Shown here: positions 7,787 through 15,658 of the stretch, piece by piece
Numbering within the stretch: position 1 is the first letter of the stretch
Layout: the number at the start of each line of letters is the position of its first letter
Source of the DNA: an uncultured Clostridia bacterium
Lineage (GTDB): Bacteria > Bacillota > Clostridia > Oscillospirales > Acutalibacteraceae
Direction of reading: 5' to 3'
Assembly (NCBI GenBank): GCA_947166625.1
Contig: CAMVEX010000002.1
Coordinates: forward strand, 115,030 to 179,029
Length of the DNA: 64,000 nt
The notes under the pieces: generated by a model
Seen by the model: the letters and a program-made list of their open reading frames with translations, nothing else
What the model was told of the DNA's origin: nothing
Databases searched by the model: none
Program-made: the position numbers and the translations under genes

Positions 7787-9052
7787 TTACTTTACATTAT
7801 CGGGAGCCGGTATTTGCTCCTGCGGTTTTTTTCCGGGCTCCTCATTTTCGGCTGTTTTCTTCTCGGTTTCCGCAGGCTGTTCACTCCCTGAGCCGCCCCA
7901 CAGATGGATTATCCCTTCATCGTTGAGGGTCTTTACGATAACGACCGTGATCGGCAAAATAAGGATCCCGAAAACGCCGAATACCTGAATGCCGATATAC
8001 ATTGACATCAGGGTGATGACCGGGTGGACATCGACATTTGAAGAAACTATCTTGGGCTCCACCACCTGGCGGATAACGGTGATTAATCCGTAAATCACAA
8101 GCAGCCCGATCCCGAGCGGGATCTTATGCATAAAAAGGCTTATTACTCCCCAGGGGATAAGTATCGTGCCCGTTCCGAAAACGGGTAAAATATCGACTAT
8201 CGCCGTGCAGATCGCTATGGCAAATATGTATCCGCCTTTATAGATCCCCGCGAATTTGAGGATATGCAGGCCTATCAGCATTTCGCAAAATGTGATAAAC
8301 AGCACCGTCGCGTAGGACTTACACCATTTACCTAAAATATCAAATATGACATGCTTCGTCTTTGAGAGTGTTTTTGCGCACTCGGGGGAAGCGACTTTCT
8401 TGATCACCTTTATAAGGCCGTCATAGTCGGAGGTCATGAAGAAGCAGGAGATTATTCCGATAAGGACCGCGGTGAGAAAAGCCGGAATGGTCTTTGCCTT
8501 TGAAAGGATGCCGAAGATAGGTGTGGCGATAGATGAAAAATCGAAGCCTCCCATCGAAGGAGCTGCGGCAGCCGCGCTCTCCGAAATTACCTCGGTCTCT
8601 TCTTCTCTCACATAGCCGAGTATCTGCTCTGCGATTCCGCTCACGGTCTGAGTCAGAGAATCCCCGAGCTTGCCGGGCAAGCGTTCGGTATATCCTACAA
8701 GGTAATTTTCAGCGGATTCGATCAGATCGGGCAGAGAGCTGAGCTTTGCGGCAAGGCTTTTGCCGAATTCATAAAGCTCCGTGCCCGCGAGATAGCCCAC
8801 AAGGGTCAGCACCCCGGCAAGCAACGCGATGATCAGCAGCACGAACACGACCGAAAGCAGCTTTTTATTGATATGGGTTTTATCATTTATCTTCCTTATC
8901 GGCTTCTGAAGAAGCATGGCTATGAGGAAGGCGAGAATAAAAGGCGCAACCAGCCAAAGCGCGTATTTGATAAAGAGATAATACAAAACCACAAACAGCG
9001 AAAAATAAACAATATTCACGAGCAGTTTTTTTCTTTTTTCGATAATCTCCAC
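7787..9052 (-). CDS. AI-2E family transporter (membrane permease)
   Basis: This about 421-residue integral membrane protein has the layout of the AI-2E/UPF0118 family: two or three N-terminal membrane helices, a large soluble loop (about residues 95-190), then a cluster of helices containing the IGLHILKFAGI and DILPVFGTGTILIPW segments typical of the family. Members export small molecules or work as Na+/H+ exchangers; the substrate is not predictable. The GTG at 9052 is preferred because GGAG lies 8 bases upstream, although the frame stays open to an ATG at 9133. The C-terminal tail is charged and Glu/Pro/Lys-rich. It is divergent from hom and ends at its own terminator. Confidence 0.85.
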   Translation of the reverse strand: MEIIEKRKKLLVNIVYFSLFVVLYYLFIKYALWLVAPFILAFLIAMLLQKPIRKINDKTHINKKLLSVVFVLLIIALLAGVLTLVGYLAGTELYEFGKSLAAKLSSLPDLIESAENYLVGYTERLPGKLGDSLTQTVSGIAEQILGYVREEETEVISESAAAAAPSMGGFDFSSIATPIFGILSKAKTIPAFLTAVLIGIISCFFMTSDYDGLIKVIKKVASPECAKTLSKTKHVIFDILGKWCKSYATVLFITFCEMLIGLHILKFAGIYKGGYIFAIAICTAIVDILPVFGTGTILIPWGVISLFMHKIPLGIGLLVIYGLITVIRQVVEPKIVSSNVDVHPVITLMSMYIGIQVFGVFGILILPITVVIVKTLNDEGIIHLWGGSGSEQPAETEKKTAENEEPGKKPQEQIPAPDNVK

Positions 9053-9226
9053 CGTTGTCACTCCATTGAAATATTCTGCTTTCGATTTTACAACATATTG
9101 CGCTTTTTTACAATCATATCGGGAAAAATTCAAAAATTTTTAAAAAGTGAAAATTTTCTCTTTATTCTTTGTCTGTTTTATGATATTATAGTATGAGTGA
9201 TTTCACTTCTTAAAGGAGGCGATTGT

Positions 9227-10447
9227 ATGTATGTTGCGATAATGGGTTACGGCACGGTCGGCTCAGGCGTAGCCGAGGTGCTCAAAAAAAACCATGCGCA
9301 CATCGTCAAAAAAAGTCTGCAAGACAGTCTTGAACTAAAGTACATCCTCGATCTGCGAACATTCCCGGGTGATCCGAATGAATCGCTTGTGACGGATGAT
9401 TTCAATAAAATTCTGAGTGACCCCGAGGTCAAAATAGTTGTGGAAACCATGGGCGGTCTCAAACCGGCTTATGATTTCGTGCTCGCCTGCCTCAACGCCG
9501 GCAAAAGCGTTGTAACTTCCAATAAAGAGCTCGTAGCCGCAAAGGGCATAGAGTTGCTCGAAGCGGCGAAGGCAAACAATGTGAATTTCCTTTTTGAAGC
9601 GAGCGTAGGCGGCGGGATCCCCATAATCAGGCCGATAATCCAGTGCCTTTCAGCCAACAAAATAACGGAGGTAGCCGGGATCCTCAACGGCACCACAAAC
9701 TACATACTCACCAGAATGTTTTCCGACGGAGCGGATTTTGAAGACGCCCTTGCGGATGCTCAGGAGCTCGGATATGCCGAGCGCGACCCGTCCGCCGATG
9801 TTGACGGGATCGACGCCTGCCGCAAAATATGCATCCTTGCCGATCTCTGCTTCGGCAAAGAGGTAAAGCCCGATTCATTCAGTACGGAAGGCATCAGAGA
9901 TATTACAAAGACCGATGTAAAATATGCCGAGGCATGGGGCGGAGTTATCAAGCTCGTAGCCTCTGCCAAAGCGGTAAACGGCGGCAGAAATGTTTCCGTA
10001 TGCGTTTCGCCCGCCCTGATAAGCGGCGAGAGCCAGCTCGCTTGCGTGAGCGGAGTATTCAACGCGATCCTCGTGAGGGGCAACGCTCTGGGCGACGCGG
10101 TGTTTTACGGGCGCGGAGCGGGCAAACTCCCGACGGCAAGCGCCGTTGTGGCGGATGTGATAGACTGCGCGAGGCATTTAGGCAGGCGCAAGCCCTTCGG
10201 ATGGGTCAAATCTCCCGAGGGGTATGTGCTCCCCGATGATGAATTCAAGGGCAAATTCTTCGTGAGATGCGATTCGAGTTTTGAAGAGATAGCGGACACT
10301 TTCGGCAAGGTCGAATACATCAATATCGAAGATCCGCCCGAAAATGAAAAGGCTTTCATAACGCCCATGATCACAAAGGGCGATCTCAATAAAAAATGCG
10401 AAACCCTCAGAGAAGTCAAATCCGTGATCAGAGTAACGGATTATTGA
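9227..10447 (+). CDS. hom: homoserine dehydrogenase
   Basis: This 406-residue enzyme reduces aspartate 4-semialdehyde to homoserine with NAD(P)H, on the way to threonine and methionine. It starts with the Rossmann loop MGYGTVGSG, followed by SNKELVA and the GGGIPIIRPI and ILNGTTNYILT active-site segments. The last 75 residues (FFVRCD to the end) look like a small ACT-type regulatory domain, so feedback control is possible. The ATG has AAAGGAGG 7 bases upstream; an upstream in-frame ATG at 9197 is rejected. lysC follows after 41 bases, giving a two-gene aspartate-pathway operon. Confidence 0.95.
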   Translation: MYVAIMGYGTVGSGVAEVLKKNHAHIVKKSLQDSLELKYILDLRTFPGDPNESLVTDDFNKILSDPEVKIVVETMGGLKPAYDFVLACLNAGKSVVTSNKELVAAKGIELLEAAKANNVNFLFEASVGGGIPIIRPIIQCLSANKITEVAGILNGTTNYILTRMFSDGADFEDALADAQELGYAERDPSADVDGIDACRKICILADLCFGKEVKPDSFSTEGIRDITKTDVKYAEAWGGVIKLVASAKAVNGGRNVSVCVSPALISGESQLACVSGVFNAILVRGNALGDAVFYGRGAGKLPTASAVVADVIDCARHLGRRKPFGWVKSPEGYVLPDDEFKGKFFVRCDSSFEEIADTFGKVEYINIEDPPENEKAFITPMITKGDLNKKCETLREVKSVIRVTDY

Positions 10448-10462
10448 TAATTAAGGAAAGGA

Positions 10463-10478
10463 GCGGTCCGCGGACCGC
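10463..10478 (+). promoter_or_regulatory. perfect 16-base palindrome between hom and lysC, between a distant SD and the lysC start
   Basis: GCGGTCCGCGGACCGC is a perfect palindrome. The only good Shine-Dalgarno (AAGGAG, ending at 10462) lies 26 bases before the lysC ATG. Folding the palindrome into a hairpin would bring the two to about 10 bases, a usable distance. The sequence is seen directly; the structural role is inferred. It has no T run and is not a terminator. Confidence 0.5.
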
Positions 10479-10488
10479 AGGTTGAAAT

Positions 10489-11703
10489 ATGGGACTTATT
10501 GTAATGAAATTCGGCGGATCTTCGGTAGCCGATGCGTCAAGAGTAATGAATGTCGCCGGGATCGTTACCGAGGCTTACGCTCAGGGCAACGATGTCGTGG
10601 TCGTGGTTTCGGCACAGGGCGACACTACCGATGACCTCATCGAAAAGGCAAAAGAAATCAATCCCGGCGCAAATAAGAGAGAGATGGATATGCTTCTGAC
10701 AGCCGGAGAGCAGATTTCCATTTCGCTTCTCTCAATGGCTATAGAAAAACTCGGCTATAAAGCGGTTTCCCTGCTCGGCTGGCAGGCGGGTTTCAACACA
10801 AATTCCGTTTACGGCAGCGCGAGGATCAAAAAGGTTGACACCGCGAGGATAAAGCTCGAGCTTCAAAAGAAAAATATCGTGGTCGTAGCCGGCTTCCAGG
10901 GGCTCAATAAATATGATGACCTCACTACTCTCGGAAGAGGCGGCTCCGATACGAGCGCGGTCGCCATAGCGGCGGCAATGCACGCAGACAGATGCAAGAT
11001 CTACACGGATGTTGACGGCGTTTATACCGCCGACCCGCGCAAGGTCAAAAACGCCGTAAAGCTCGATGAGATCACTTATGACGAAATGCTCGAGCTCGCA
11101 ACGCTCGGCGCTCAGGTGCTCAATAACAGAAGCGTTGAAATGGCAAAAAAATACAATGTCGTGATCGAGGTCCTCTCAAGCCTTGAAAGGAAACCCGGTA
11201 CATTAGTTAAGGAGTATGTAAAAATGGAAAAAATGCTTGTCAGAGGCGTTACCGCCGATAAAAATGTCGCAAGAATCTCTATCATCGGAGTTCCCAATAT
11301 CCCCGGCATCGCCTATAAAATCTTCGGCAAGCTTGCCGCTAAAAACATAAATGTTGATATAATTCTTCAGTCCGTCGGCAGAAACGATACCAAGGATATC
11401 ACCTTCACCATTTCAAGCGATAAATCCGACGAGGCTCTCGAAGTTCTCAACGAGCTCGATTTCCTCGAAGGGCGCAAGATAGAATGTGACAATGAAAATG
11501 TTGCAAAGGTCTCGGTCGTCGGCGCCGGCATGGAAACTCACCCCGGCGTTGCCGCAAAGATGTTTGAAGCGCTCTTTGAGAAGGATATAAATATCCAGAT
11601 GATCTCCACCAGCGAGATCAAGATCTCGGTATTGATTGATAAGAAGGATGCCGACGAGGCCGTTATTGCCGTTCACGACGCATTCATGCCCGAAGATAAC
11701 TGA
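10489..11703 (+). CDS. lysC: aspartate kinase
   Basis: This 404-residue enzyme phosphorylates aspartate, the committed step of lysine, threonine and methionine synthesis. The catalytic part begins with VMKFGGSSVAD and includes LGRGGSDTSAVAIA and TDVDGVYTADPR. Two ACT domains follow (about residues 262-404; IPGIAYKIFGKLAAKNINVDIILQS-like and HPGVAAKMFEALFEKDINIQM-like repeats), so allosteric inhibition by lysine and/or threonine is expected. Length is that of class II/III single-function aspartokinases. It is downstream of hom, and its ribosome site is separated from the start by the palindrome at 10463. Confidence 0.95.
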   Translation: MGLIVMKFGGSSVADASRVMNVAGIVTEAYAQGNDVVVVVSAQGDTTDDLIEKAKEINPGANKREMDMLLTAGEQISISLLSMAIEKLGYKAVSLLGWQAGFNTNSVYGSARIKKVDTARIKLELQKKNIVVVAGFQGLNKYDDLTTLGRGGSDTSAVAIAAAMHADRCKIYTDVDGVYTADPRKVKNAVKLDEITYDEMLELATLGAQVLNNRSVEMAKKYNVVIEVLSSLERKPGTLVKEYVKMEKMLVRGVTADKNVARISIIGVPNIPGIAYKIFGKLAAKNINVDIILQSVGRNDTKDITFTISSDKSDEALEVLNELDFLEGRKIECDNENVAKVSVVGAGMETHPGVAAKMFEALFEKDINIQMISTSEIKISVLIDKKDADEAVIAVHDAFMPEDN

Positions 11704-11742
11704 CCGGATCATTTTGAATAAAGCGAATGGGAGGCCGGCAAT

Positions 11743-12441
11743 GTGAATATACTGGTTGTTGACGACCAGAGCATCATTGTTGAAAGAATTTCCGCTCTGA
11801 TAACGGATAAATATCCGGATTTTTGCATTTCCACCGCGCTGGATTCATCGGGGGTGGTGCGTCTGCTCGACTCCGGCAAGGTATTTGACCTCGCTCTCAT
11901 AGATATTTCTCTGTCTGATGAAAGCGGCGCCGATATTGCGAATTTCCTCACGGGCAGGCTGCCCGATATAAAGACCGTATTCATCTCAGGGTATCCCGAG
12001 ATGGTTTCGGATGTTTTCTTTTCCGTGCGCCCCTTCGGCTTCATAGATAAGCCGATAAAAAAAGAGAAGCTTTATAAATATATTGACGCGGCTCTTTCCG
12101 GCGGCGGATCCGATACCGATTATTTTACGGGAAAGATCAGAGGCAAAGATATCCGCATCCCCTGCTCAGATATTATCTTTATCGAGAGCGGTGCCAAGAG
12201 CATCATCATCCACAAAGCCGATGATACCCTCAAAATAGCAGGTCTTCTTGAGGACGCGGAGAAACAGCTTCCAGCAGATAAATTCGTCCGCTGTCATAAG
12301 AGCTATATAGTCAATCTCAAATATGTGACGGGATATTCAAAGATGACGGTTTCGCTTGTAGGCGGCGGCAAGATTCCCGTCAGCCGCTCAAGGAAAGAGG
12401 AATTTGAATCCAGATTCCTTGCGTATAAAGGTCTTAAATAA
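11743..12441 (+). CDS. LytTR-family response regulator
   Basis: This 232-residue protein has an N-terminal receiver domain (about 1-120; ILVVDDQS acidic pair, ALIDISL with the phosphorylatable Asp, FISGYPE and a lysine in FIDKPIKK) and a C-terminal LytTR DNA-binding domain (about 135-232; FVRCHKSYIVNLKYV, IPVSRSRKEEF). The start is GTG, with GGGAGG upstream; the overlapping ATG runs straight into a stop. No histidine kinase is adjacent, so it is an orphan regulator here, and its signal and targets are unknown. It follows lysC by 39 bases and could be read through from it. Confidence 0.9.
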   Translation: MNILVVDDQSIIVERISALITDKYPDFCISTALDSSGVVRLLDSGKVFDLALIDISLSDESGADIANFLTGRLPDIKTVFISGYPEMVSDVFFSVRPFGFIDKPIKKEKLYKYIDAALSGGGSDTDYFTGKIRGKDIRIPCSDIIFIESGAKSIIIHKADDTLKIAGLLEDAEKQLPADKFVRCHKSYIVNLKYVTGYSKMTVSLVGGGKIPVSRSRKEEFESRFLAYKGLK

Positions 12442-12453
12442 ATTTTACTAAAC

Positions 12454-12484
12454 AATTTCCTCACCCCCCAAGGGTGAGGAAATT
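12454..12484. terminator. bidirectional intrinsic terminator
   Basis: A perfect 13-bp stem (AATTTCCTCACCC / GGGTGAGGAAATT) lies exactly between the convergent LytTR gene and the B12-type operon and can stop both. Confidence 0.75.
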
Positions 12485-12486
12485 TA

Positions 12487-13182
12487 CTATATATCATACT
12501 TTATTTTGATCCGCCCGAGCTTTTCGCGGAAGGGCTTTTCAAGCAGAAAGGTGAAGAGGATATTTGAAAGCGAGTAAATAAGCGTAAACGGTATCGCGGT
12601 GACGATCGCCGCCGCATATTTATCAAATGAAAAAGTGTTGCTCGCCCATATAACTGTGAATATATCCATTATCAGAGAATATACCGCACCGGCAGTGAAG
12701 GTATAAACGCAAAGGCGCAGGCGGTGCCCTTCGAGAAAACGCGAAAGAAGCCCCGCGACCATTCCGATGATTCCCCACGCGAGCATCTGAAATGCGGACC
12801 ATGTTCCCTGAGAAGCGACGATGTTTGAAATCAGCGCGGAGAGCGAGCCTATCATAAACCCTGCCTCGCCTCCGAGATATACTGCCGCCAAAACCGTGAT
12901 CGCCGTGATCGGATTCACGCCGGGAAGGGGTGAGCAGATAACTCTGCCGATTGAAGCGAGCGCAATGAATACAGCCGTGAGTACAAGCCTGCGGGTGCCT
13001 GTTTTTCGCTTCTCAAATCCACAGAGAAAAACTATCAGCGTCAGCGCCGTGACCGCGGCTATCATATAAGCCATGCCGCGCGCTCTGAATACAAACAGCC
13101 CCGTTATCACCATCGACGGCATAACGAAAAACGGGATAAAAACCGACAGGAATTTTTTTAGAGGATTTCGTTTAGCCTCCAT
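12487..13182 (-). CDS. ECF transporter S component, probable cobalamin specificity
   Basis: This 231-residue membrane protein has six predicted helices and the S-component signature of energy-coupling-factor transporters (LTAVFIALASIGR in a membrane helix, SPLPGVNPITAITVLAAVYLGG). S components bind the vitamin and dock on EcfT with two ATPases. It is the last gene of an operon with EcfA, EcfT and two transcobalamin-like surface proteins, under a cobalamin-type riboswitch, so cobalamin or a cobinamide-type precursor is the likely substrate. It overlaps the EcfA stop by one base. S components are poorly conserved in sequence, so the substrate call rests on context. Confidence 0.8.
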   Translation of the reverse strand: MEAKRNPLKKFLSVFIPFFVMPSMVITGLFVFRARGMAYMIAAVTALTLIVFLCGFEKRKTGTRRLVLTAVFIALASIGRVICSPLPGVNPITAITVLAAVYLGGEAGFMIGSLSALISNIVASQGTWSAFQMLAWGIIGMVAGLLSRFLEGHRLRLCVYTFTAGAVYSLIMDIFTVIWASNTFSFDKYAAAIVTAIPFTLIYSLSNILFTFLLEKPFREKLGRIKIKYDI

Positions 13183-14807
13183 CAGTCTTCACCTCCGAGA
13201 CGGTTTTTGACATCATCAAAGGTGATGAGGCGCGGATCTGTATCCGAAACTATCTTGTTTATGCAGGTAGTGTAAAAAATATTTTGCGAAAAAAAGCCGC
13301 GCGGCTCGTCAACGGCGATCACTGCCCCTCTGAAAAACATAGCTGCTCTGTCGGCGCACATAGCCGCAAACTCCGTATCATGGGTCACGGCAAGTATTGT
13401 AACACCGCGGTTTTTAAGCTGAGTGAGCACATCGCATACAATTCTTTTTGCCCTCGCGTCAAGCCCTTTTGTCGGCTCGTCGAGCAAAAGCAGACGGGGC
13501 TTTGCCGCCAGCACTTTCGCGAGCGCGGCAAGCTGCATCTCCCCGCCGCTCAGATCATACGGATGAGTTTCCGCCGCGTAGCCGAGATCATAGGGAATTA
13601 TATCAAAATCTGCGCCGACCTCCGCAAGTTCATCCCTCAGAGTGCTTTTTACAAATACGCTCTGCGCATTTTGAGGCAGCATCGCAACGCAGTTATCATG
13701 AAGCGATTGACCGCTGTATTTTTTTATGTTTTTGCCGAAAATCTCTACCTTGCCCGAATACGGAGTTATCAATCCCGAAACGGCGTAAAGCAGAGTTGAT
13801 TTGCCGGAGCCGTTCTCCCCGAGAACGCACATGATCTCGCCCTTTTTGACCTCAAGCGAGGCAAAATGCAAAGCGTCAGGCTCATCCTTTGAATATCTGA
13901 AGCAGAGATCCTTTATTTTCAGGGCTGTCCCGGTGCTTTCGTTTTTGCTTTTTTCAGATCCGGCAGTATCACGGATCAGCCTTTTATCAAGGCCCGATTC
14001 TCTTAAAAACCTCTTGCCCTGCTTTACATTCAAGGGGCATTCGCCGCCGTTTGGGGCAAGAGAAAAAAGCTTGACGCTGCCCGGCATGGCTTCAAACATG
14101 ATCTCATCCGGTCTGATTTGCGCTGCCGTCTGCGAAACCGCTCCGAAATGCGTAAGCCTGCCGTTTTCGAGAATACCGAGTTTATTTCCCAGAGGTATCA
14201 CATTTTCGAGCCTGTGCTCGGTGATAATTATCGTTATCCCCTGCTCGTCATTGAGTTTTTTGAGCGAGGCGAGGAATTCGCCCGCCGCAACGGGATCAAG
14301 CTGAGAGGTGGGCTCATCGAGGATTATCACCTCGGGATCCATCGCGAGAACTCCCGCAAGCGCCACGGTCTGTTTCATTCCGCCCGAAAGCTCGGAAATA
14401 TTCTTATCAAAAAGCCTGCTTATGCCGAAATATCCCGAGATTTCCGCGAGCCTTCTGCTCATCTGAGATTGGGTATATCGCAGATTTTCCATGCCGAAAA
14501 CTATCTCGTGCCATACCTTGTCGGTGACGGTCTGATGATCGGCAGATTGATTTACAAAGCCTATTTTCACGCTCTCGGAGGCGTCAAGCTCACGGAGATT
14601 TTGCCCCTTGTAGAGCACCTCTCCCGTCAGCTCTCCCTTTGGCTCAAGCTCGGGCTTGAGCAGACGCAAAAGAGTGGTTTTGCCGCTGCCCGTCGGTCCG
14701 CAGAGGATGACAAAATCGCCCTGCTCTATTTCAAAACTCACGCAGTCCGTTATCTTCCCGCTTCCGGGATATGAGAAAGAGAGATTTTTGACTTCAAATA
14801 ACGCCAT
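13182..14807 (-). CDS. ECF transporter ATPase, two fused ABC domains (EcfA1-EcfA2 type)
   Basis: This 541-residue protein contains two complete ABC ATPase domains. The first has GPTGSGKTT (about residues 37-45), LSGGMKQ and VIILDEPTS; the second has GENGSGKST (about 330), LSGGEMQ and LLLLDEPTK. Most ECF modules use two separate genes, and this fusion supplies both halves. The ATPase powers toppling of the S component through EcfT at the cytoplasmic face. The ATG start has GGAGGTG 10 bases upstream and lies 58 bases inside the end of ecfT, an unusually long but well-supported overlap. Confidence 0.9.
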   Translation of the reverse strand: MALFEVKNLSFSYPGSGKITDCVSFEIEQGDFVILCGPTGSGKTTLLRLLKPELEPKGELTGEVLYKGQNLRELDASESVKIGFVNQSADHQTVTDKVWHEIVFGMENLRYTQSQMSRRLAEISGYFGISRLFDKNISELSGGMKQTVALAGVLAMDPEVIILDEPTSQLDPVAAGEFLASLKKLNDEQGITIIITEHRLENVIPLGNKLGILENGRLTHFGAVSQTAAQIRPDEIMFEAMPGSVKLFSLAPNGGECPLNVKQGKRFLRESGLDKRLIRDTAGSEKSKNESTGTALKIKDLCFRYSKDEPDALHFASLEVKKGEIMCVLGENGSGKSTLLYAVSGLITPYSGKVEIFGKNIKKYSGQSLHDNCVAMLPQNAQSVFVKSTLRDELAEVGADFDIIPYDLGYAAETHPYDLSGGEMQLAALAKVLAAKPRLLLLDEPTKGLDARAKRIVCDVLTQLKNRGVTILAVTHDTEFAAMCADRAAMFFRGAVIAVDEPRGFFSQNIFYTTCINKIVSDTDPRLITFDDVKNRLGGED

Positions 14808-15658
14808 CTCAGCCTGTCACCTCCTTCGATAAACGCGGGGATAAAGCAAAGGATCCCGAAGCAGATATATCCCGATATCGCCCCCGCGCCTGAATTGATT
14901 TCAGATAATTCGGGATAAAACCAAAAATCGAAATACCCCGCTCCGGTCGAAACAAAAGAAACTGCGCTCAGCGCGGCTGTCACCGCCATTAAAGCGGCGT
15001 CGCGGGGCTTGAATGAAAAGAGCGAATACTGCCGCCTTCTGCCCGAGCCGTAGCCCCTTGCCGCCATACTGTCCGAAGTGATGATGACATTCTCGGTGGC
15101 GTAGGTTATCATCGCCGAAAACACCCTGCTCACACCTCTTATACGAGAAACTATCGTTTCATCCTTATATATTCCCATCGCCTTTTGCGAATTGTTTATT
15201 TCTTTCGCTTTGCCGATAAAAAGAGGAATGAATCGCAAAGACATCGTGAGTATCAGCGCCGCCTTGGGCGAAACTCTGCCGAGCGTATATATGATTTTAT
15301 CCGAAGTCATTATTTCTGAAAATGTTGAAAACCAGTAAATCACCGACGCCGCCGTAACACCCGTGACAAGCCCGAAAATGAATGCCTGCGCCGTAATCGG
15401 ATTATTGTTTATGACAAGCAGGACCGTCTTGCCGTTATGGCTGAAAAAGCCGTTGAGCAGGCAGCACCCCGCCGCTATAAGCAGCGCAGATATATGGATA
15501 CCGTATCTTCTTCTTTTCTCTCTTATGAGCAGAAGCGAGAGCGAGCCCGCAAAAGAAAGAGCGGCAATCACCGGATTTAAATTAAACATCGCGATGACCG
15601 CCGTTATGATAAACCAGAAGAATACGGCAAACGGATTGAAGGAATCCAGATCTTTCAT
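14750..15658 (-). CDS. ecfT: ECF transporter transmembrane component EcfT
   Basis: This 302-residue protein has about six membrane helices and the long cytoplasmic coupling helices of EcfT, including the two Ala-Arg-Gly-type coupling motifs (SMAARGYGSGRRRQY near residue 205; the first is less regular). It joins the S component to the two ATPases. Its ATGA overlaps the stop of the upstream surface-protein gene, which couples their translation, and its end overlaps ecfA. An N-terminal sequence rich in Phe and Asn precedes the first helix. The family call is firm; the partner vitamin is inferred from the operon. Confidence 0.85.
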   Translation of the reverse strand: MKDLDSFNPFAVFFWFIITAVIAMFNLNPVIAALSFAGSLSLLLIREKRRRYGIHISALLIAAGCCLLNGFFSHNGKTVLLVINNNPITAQAFIFGLVTGVTAASVIYWFSTFSEIMTSDKIIYTLGRVSPKAALILTMSLRFIPLFIGKAKEINNSQKAMGIYKDETIVSRIRGVSRVFSAMITYATENVIITSDSMAARGYGSGRRRQYSLFSFKPRDAALMAVTAALSAVSFVSTGAGYFDFWFYPELSEINSGAGAISGYICFGILCFIPAFIEGGDRLRWRYLKSKISLSHIPEAGR

